A stretch of 7,911 nucleotides of DNA from DATLBY01 sp035526665. Its GTDB lineage: Bacteria > Acidobacteriota > Terriglobia > Bryobacterales > Bryobacteraceae. Positions 6,506 to 7,911 of the stretch are shown here, in pieces (the stretch's first letter is position 1; each line of letters opens with the position of its first letter). The stretch lies in contig DATLBY010000461.1 of the NCBI GenBank assembly GCA_035526665.1, forward strand, positions 1 to 7,911, read 5' to 3'. Below the pieces are notes generated by a model, which made no database searches, had not been told where the DNA came from, and saw only the letters and a list, made by a program, of their open reading frames with translations. The position numbers and the translations under genes were made by a program.

Positions 6506-7911
6506 ATGACCCTCTGCCTGCCCGTCGCCGCGGAAGAGAAGCAAGTCCTGGTAGTCACCGGCTTTTATGAACCCATTCCGCTGCAGGAATCCGATCGGGC
6601 CGTCCGATCTGTCGATGCCGATAGGTTGAGGCTGCTGGCGAACACGTTTGCCGACCTGCTGCATCTAGATGCGTCGCTCGACCTGCGCCAGCGCTCTCCC
6701 AACACCCTGCAAGGAGATCTGTCGATTCGCGGCGGAAGCTTCGGACAGACGCTCATCCTATTGAATGGGCTGCGCCTGAACGACGTCCAGTCCGGCCACC
6801 ATAACCTGGATGTGCCGGTCCCGATGGAAGCAATCGGCAAGGTGGAGATCCTCAAGGGCGCGGGGTCGACGCTTTACGGATCGGATGCTGTCGGCGGCGT
6901 GGTCAATTTTCTCACTCGCACGCCGGAAGCCTCCGAACTCCGTCTCCGGACCGCGGTCGGCAATTTCGGCGTGAACCAGCAGCAGGGCTCCTTAACCTAC
7001 GCCAGGCATAAGCTGACGCAACAGCTCAGTTTCGCCCGGGATTTTTCCACCGGCTTCCGGGCCGATCGGGATTATCGCAATCTTTCGTTCGCTTCCCTGA
7101 CTCATCTGGTCAGCAGTTTGGGTTCAACAGACATGACGCTCGCCAATAATGACCGTCCCTTCGGCGCCGACCAGTTTTACGGAAACTATAACTCTTGGGA
7201 GAGGACGCGCAGCTGGTTTGCCGGATTGAAACAAAGCCTTGGCAATCACACCGAGGCTTCCATTGCGTTCCGGCGTCACACGGATCTGTTTGTGCTCTAC
7301 CGCGACCGGCCGCAGGTGTTCACCAACCGGCACGCAGTGGAAGGTTTTCAGACATCGTTGCGGCGGTGGGAAGATCTTGGGAGCAACGTAAAGCTCCACT
7401 ATGGAGTAGAAGGCTACCGCGATTCCATCGAAAGCAACAATCTGGGATTGCATGATCGCGCTCGCGGGGCGGGGTATGCCGCTCTCGATGTCCGGGCGCT
7501 GCGCCGCTTCTCCTTCACCGCGGGTGTTCGCGACGAGGTGTACGGGTCTTTTAACCATCAGGTCAGTCCCACGGTGAGCGCAGGCGTTTGGGTTTCGCCG
7601 TCCCTGAAGCTCCGCACCTCGGTGAGCCGCGCATTCCGGCTGCCTACCTACACGGATCTCTACTACCACGATCCGGCCAACGCCGGCTCCCCCAACCTGC
7701 GTCCGGAGAAGGCGTGGGGCTACGAGGGCGGCATGGATTGGAATCCGTCGAGCAAGCTCCGAGTGGAAGCCACGGTGTTCCACCGCCGCGAACGCGACGG
7801 CATCGACTTTGTTCGCCGCTCCGCGGGAGACCTCTGGCGCGCCACCAATTTCCAACACCTCACGTTTACGGGCGTGGAGGCATCGGTCACAGCGAATCCG
7901 GGCCGCGCCCA
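6506..7911 (+). CDS. BtuB-like TonB-dependent outer-membrane receptor (3' end cut by window edge; true start upstream or frameshifted)
   Basis: Outer-membrane beta-barrel that imports a scarce nutrient using TonB energy. Numbered from the ATG at 6506: an AA/E cleavage site near 9-10, a TonB-box-like QVLVVTG (13-19), then a plug domain with ADLLHLDASLDLRQRS (49-64), LSIRGGSFGQTLILLNGLRLND (split by the conserved RGG and NG turns, 72-93), VEILKGAGSTLYGSDAVGGVVNFLT (113-137, the classic plug end) and then barrel strands. The late-barrel signature SRAFRLPTYTDLYY followed by SPNLRPEKAW is clear. The plug resembles E. coli BtuB, but the substrate (cobalamin or other) cannot be set from sequence alone and no cobalamin riboswitch is apparent. 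It lacks the N-terminal carboxypeptidase-like domain common in acidobacterial receptors. The ATG at 6506 falls inside the signal peptide, so the real protein likely begins at 6435 (with a frame correction) or at a rare start such as ATT 6467. The frame is open to position 7911. Confidence 0.92.
   Translation, partial: MTLCLPVAAEEKQVLVVTGFYEPIPLQESDRAVRSVDADRLRLLANTFADLLHLDASLDLRQRSPNTLQGDLSIRGGSFGQTLILLNGLRLNDVQSGHHNLDVPVPMEAIGKVEILKGAGSTLYGSDAVGGVVNFLTRTPEASELRLRTAVGNFGVNQQQGSLTYARHKLTQQLSFARDFSTGFRADRDYRNLSFASLTHLVSSLGSTDMTLANNDRPFGADQFYGNYNSWERTRSWFAGLKQSLGNHTEASIAFRRHTDLFVLYRDRPQVFTNRHAVEGFQTSLRRWEDLGSNVKLHYGVEGYRDSIESNNLGLHDRARGAGYAALDVRALRRFSFTAGVRDEVYGSFNHQVSPTVSAGVWVSPSLKLRTSVSRAFRLPTYTDLYYHDPANAGSPNLRPEKAWGYEGGMDWNPSSKLRVEATVFHRRERDGIDFVRRSAGDLWRATNFQHLTFTGVEASVTANPGRA

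Noticed and set aside
7124..7858. A 244-codon frame on the minus strand.
   Set aside because: It is antisense to the TonB-dependent receptor, whose frame shows clear family motifs over the same stretch; no recognisable protein in the antisense reading.

Overview
The window is 7.9 kb of GC-rich bacterial chromosome carrying seven genes. Two are cut by the window edges. The gene set includes LpxC (lipid A synthesis), an outer-membrane TonB-dependent receptor and a lipobox lipoprotein, so the host is a Gram-negative (diderm) bacterium. The general character of the proteins suggests Acidobacteriota, possibly the Bryobacterales/Solibacter group. That placement is an inference from memory of protein style, not a search result.

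Layout. Positions 1-583 and 573-3122 (minus strand) form a two-gene unit: DNA polymerase I (polA), then an 11-nt-overlapping gene for a lipid-anchored cyclophilin-type peptidyl-prolyl isomerase that runs off the left edge. Positions 3123-3328 are a divergent intergenic region with three mutually complementary arms of about 7 nt. On the plus strand, 3329-5974 is a tight three-gene cluster: lpxC (TTG start with a good Shine-Dalgarno), a CDP-alcohol phosphatidyltransferase (PgsA/cardiolipin-synthase type), and an HI0933/YhiN-family flavoprotein. After a 46-nt gap come a small secreted protein of unknown function (6021-6422) and a BtuB-like TonB-dependent receptor that runs off the right edge (coding from at least 6506).

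How the genes fit together. The plus-strand cluster is mainly envelope-lipid synthesis (lipid A committed step, phospholipid headgroup synthesis) plus a flavoprotein of unknown substrate. The minus-strand pair joins DNA repair/replication to an envelope folding factor, probably only by shared transcription. The receptor and the small secreted protein may form a separate envelope/uptake unit.

No insertion sequence, CRISPR array, tRNA or rRNA gene, phage gene or clear novel system was found. The items most worth a second look are: (i) the receptor's 5' end, where an ATG opens a signal peptide that is put out of frame by one base at an A4 run beside a TAG stop; (ii) the alternating inverted-repeat arms between polA and lpxC; (iii) a PolA proofreading domain that has lost key metal ligands, with a D-to-E change in its 5'-nuclease site.
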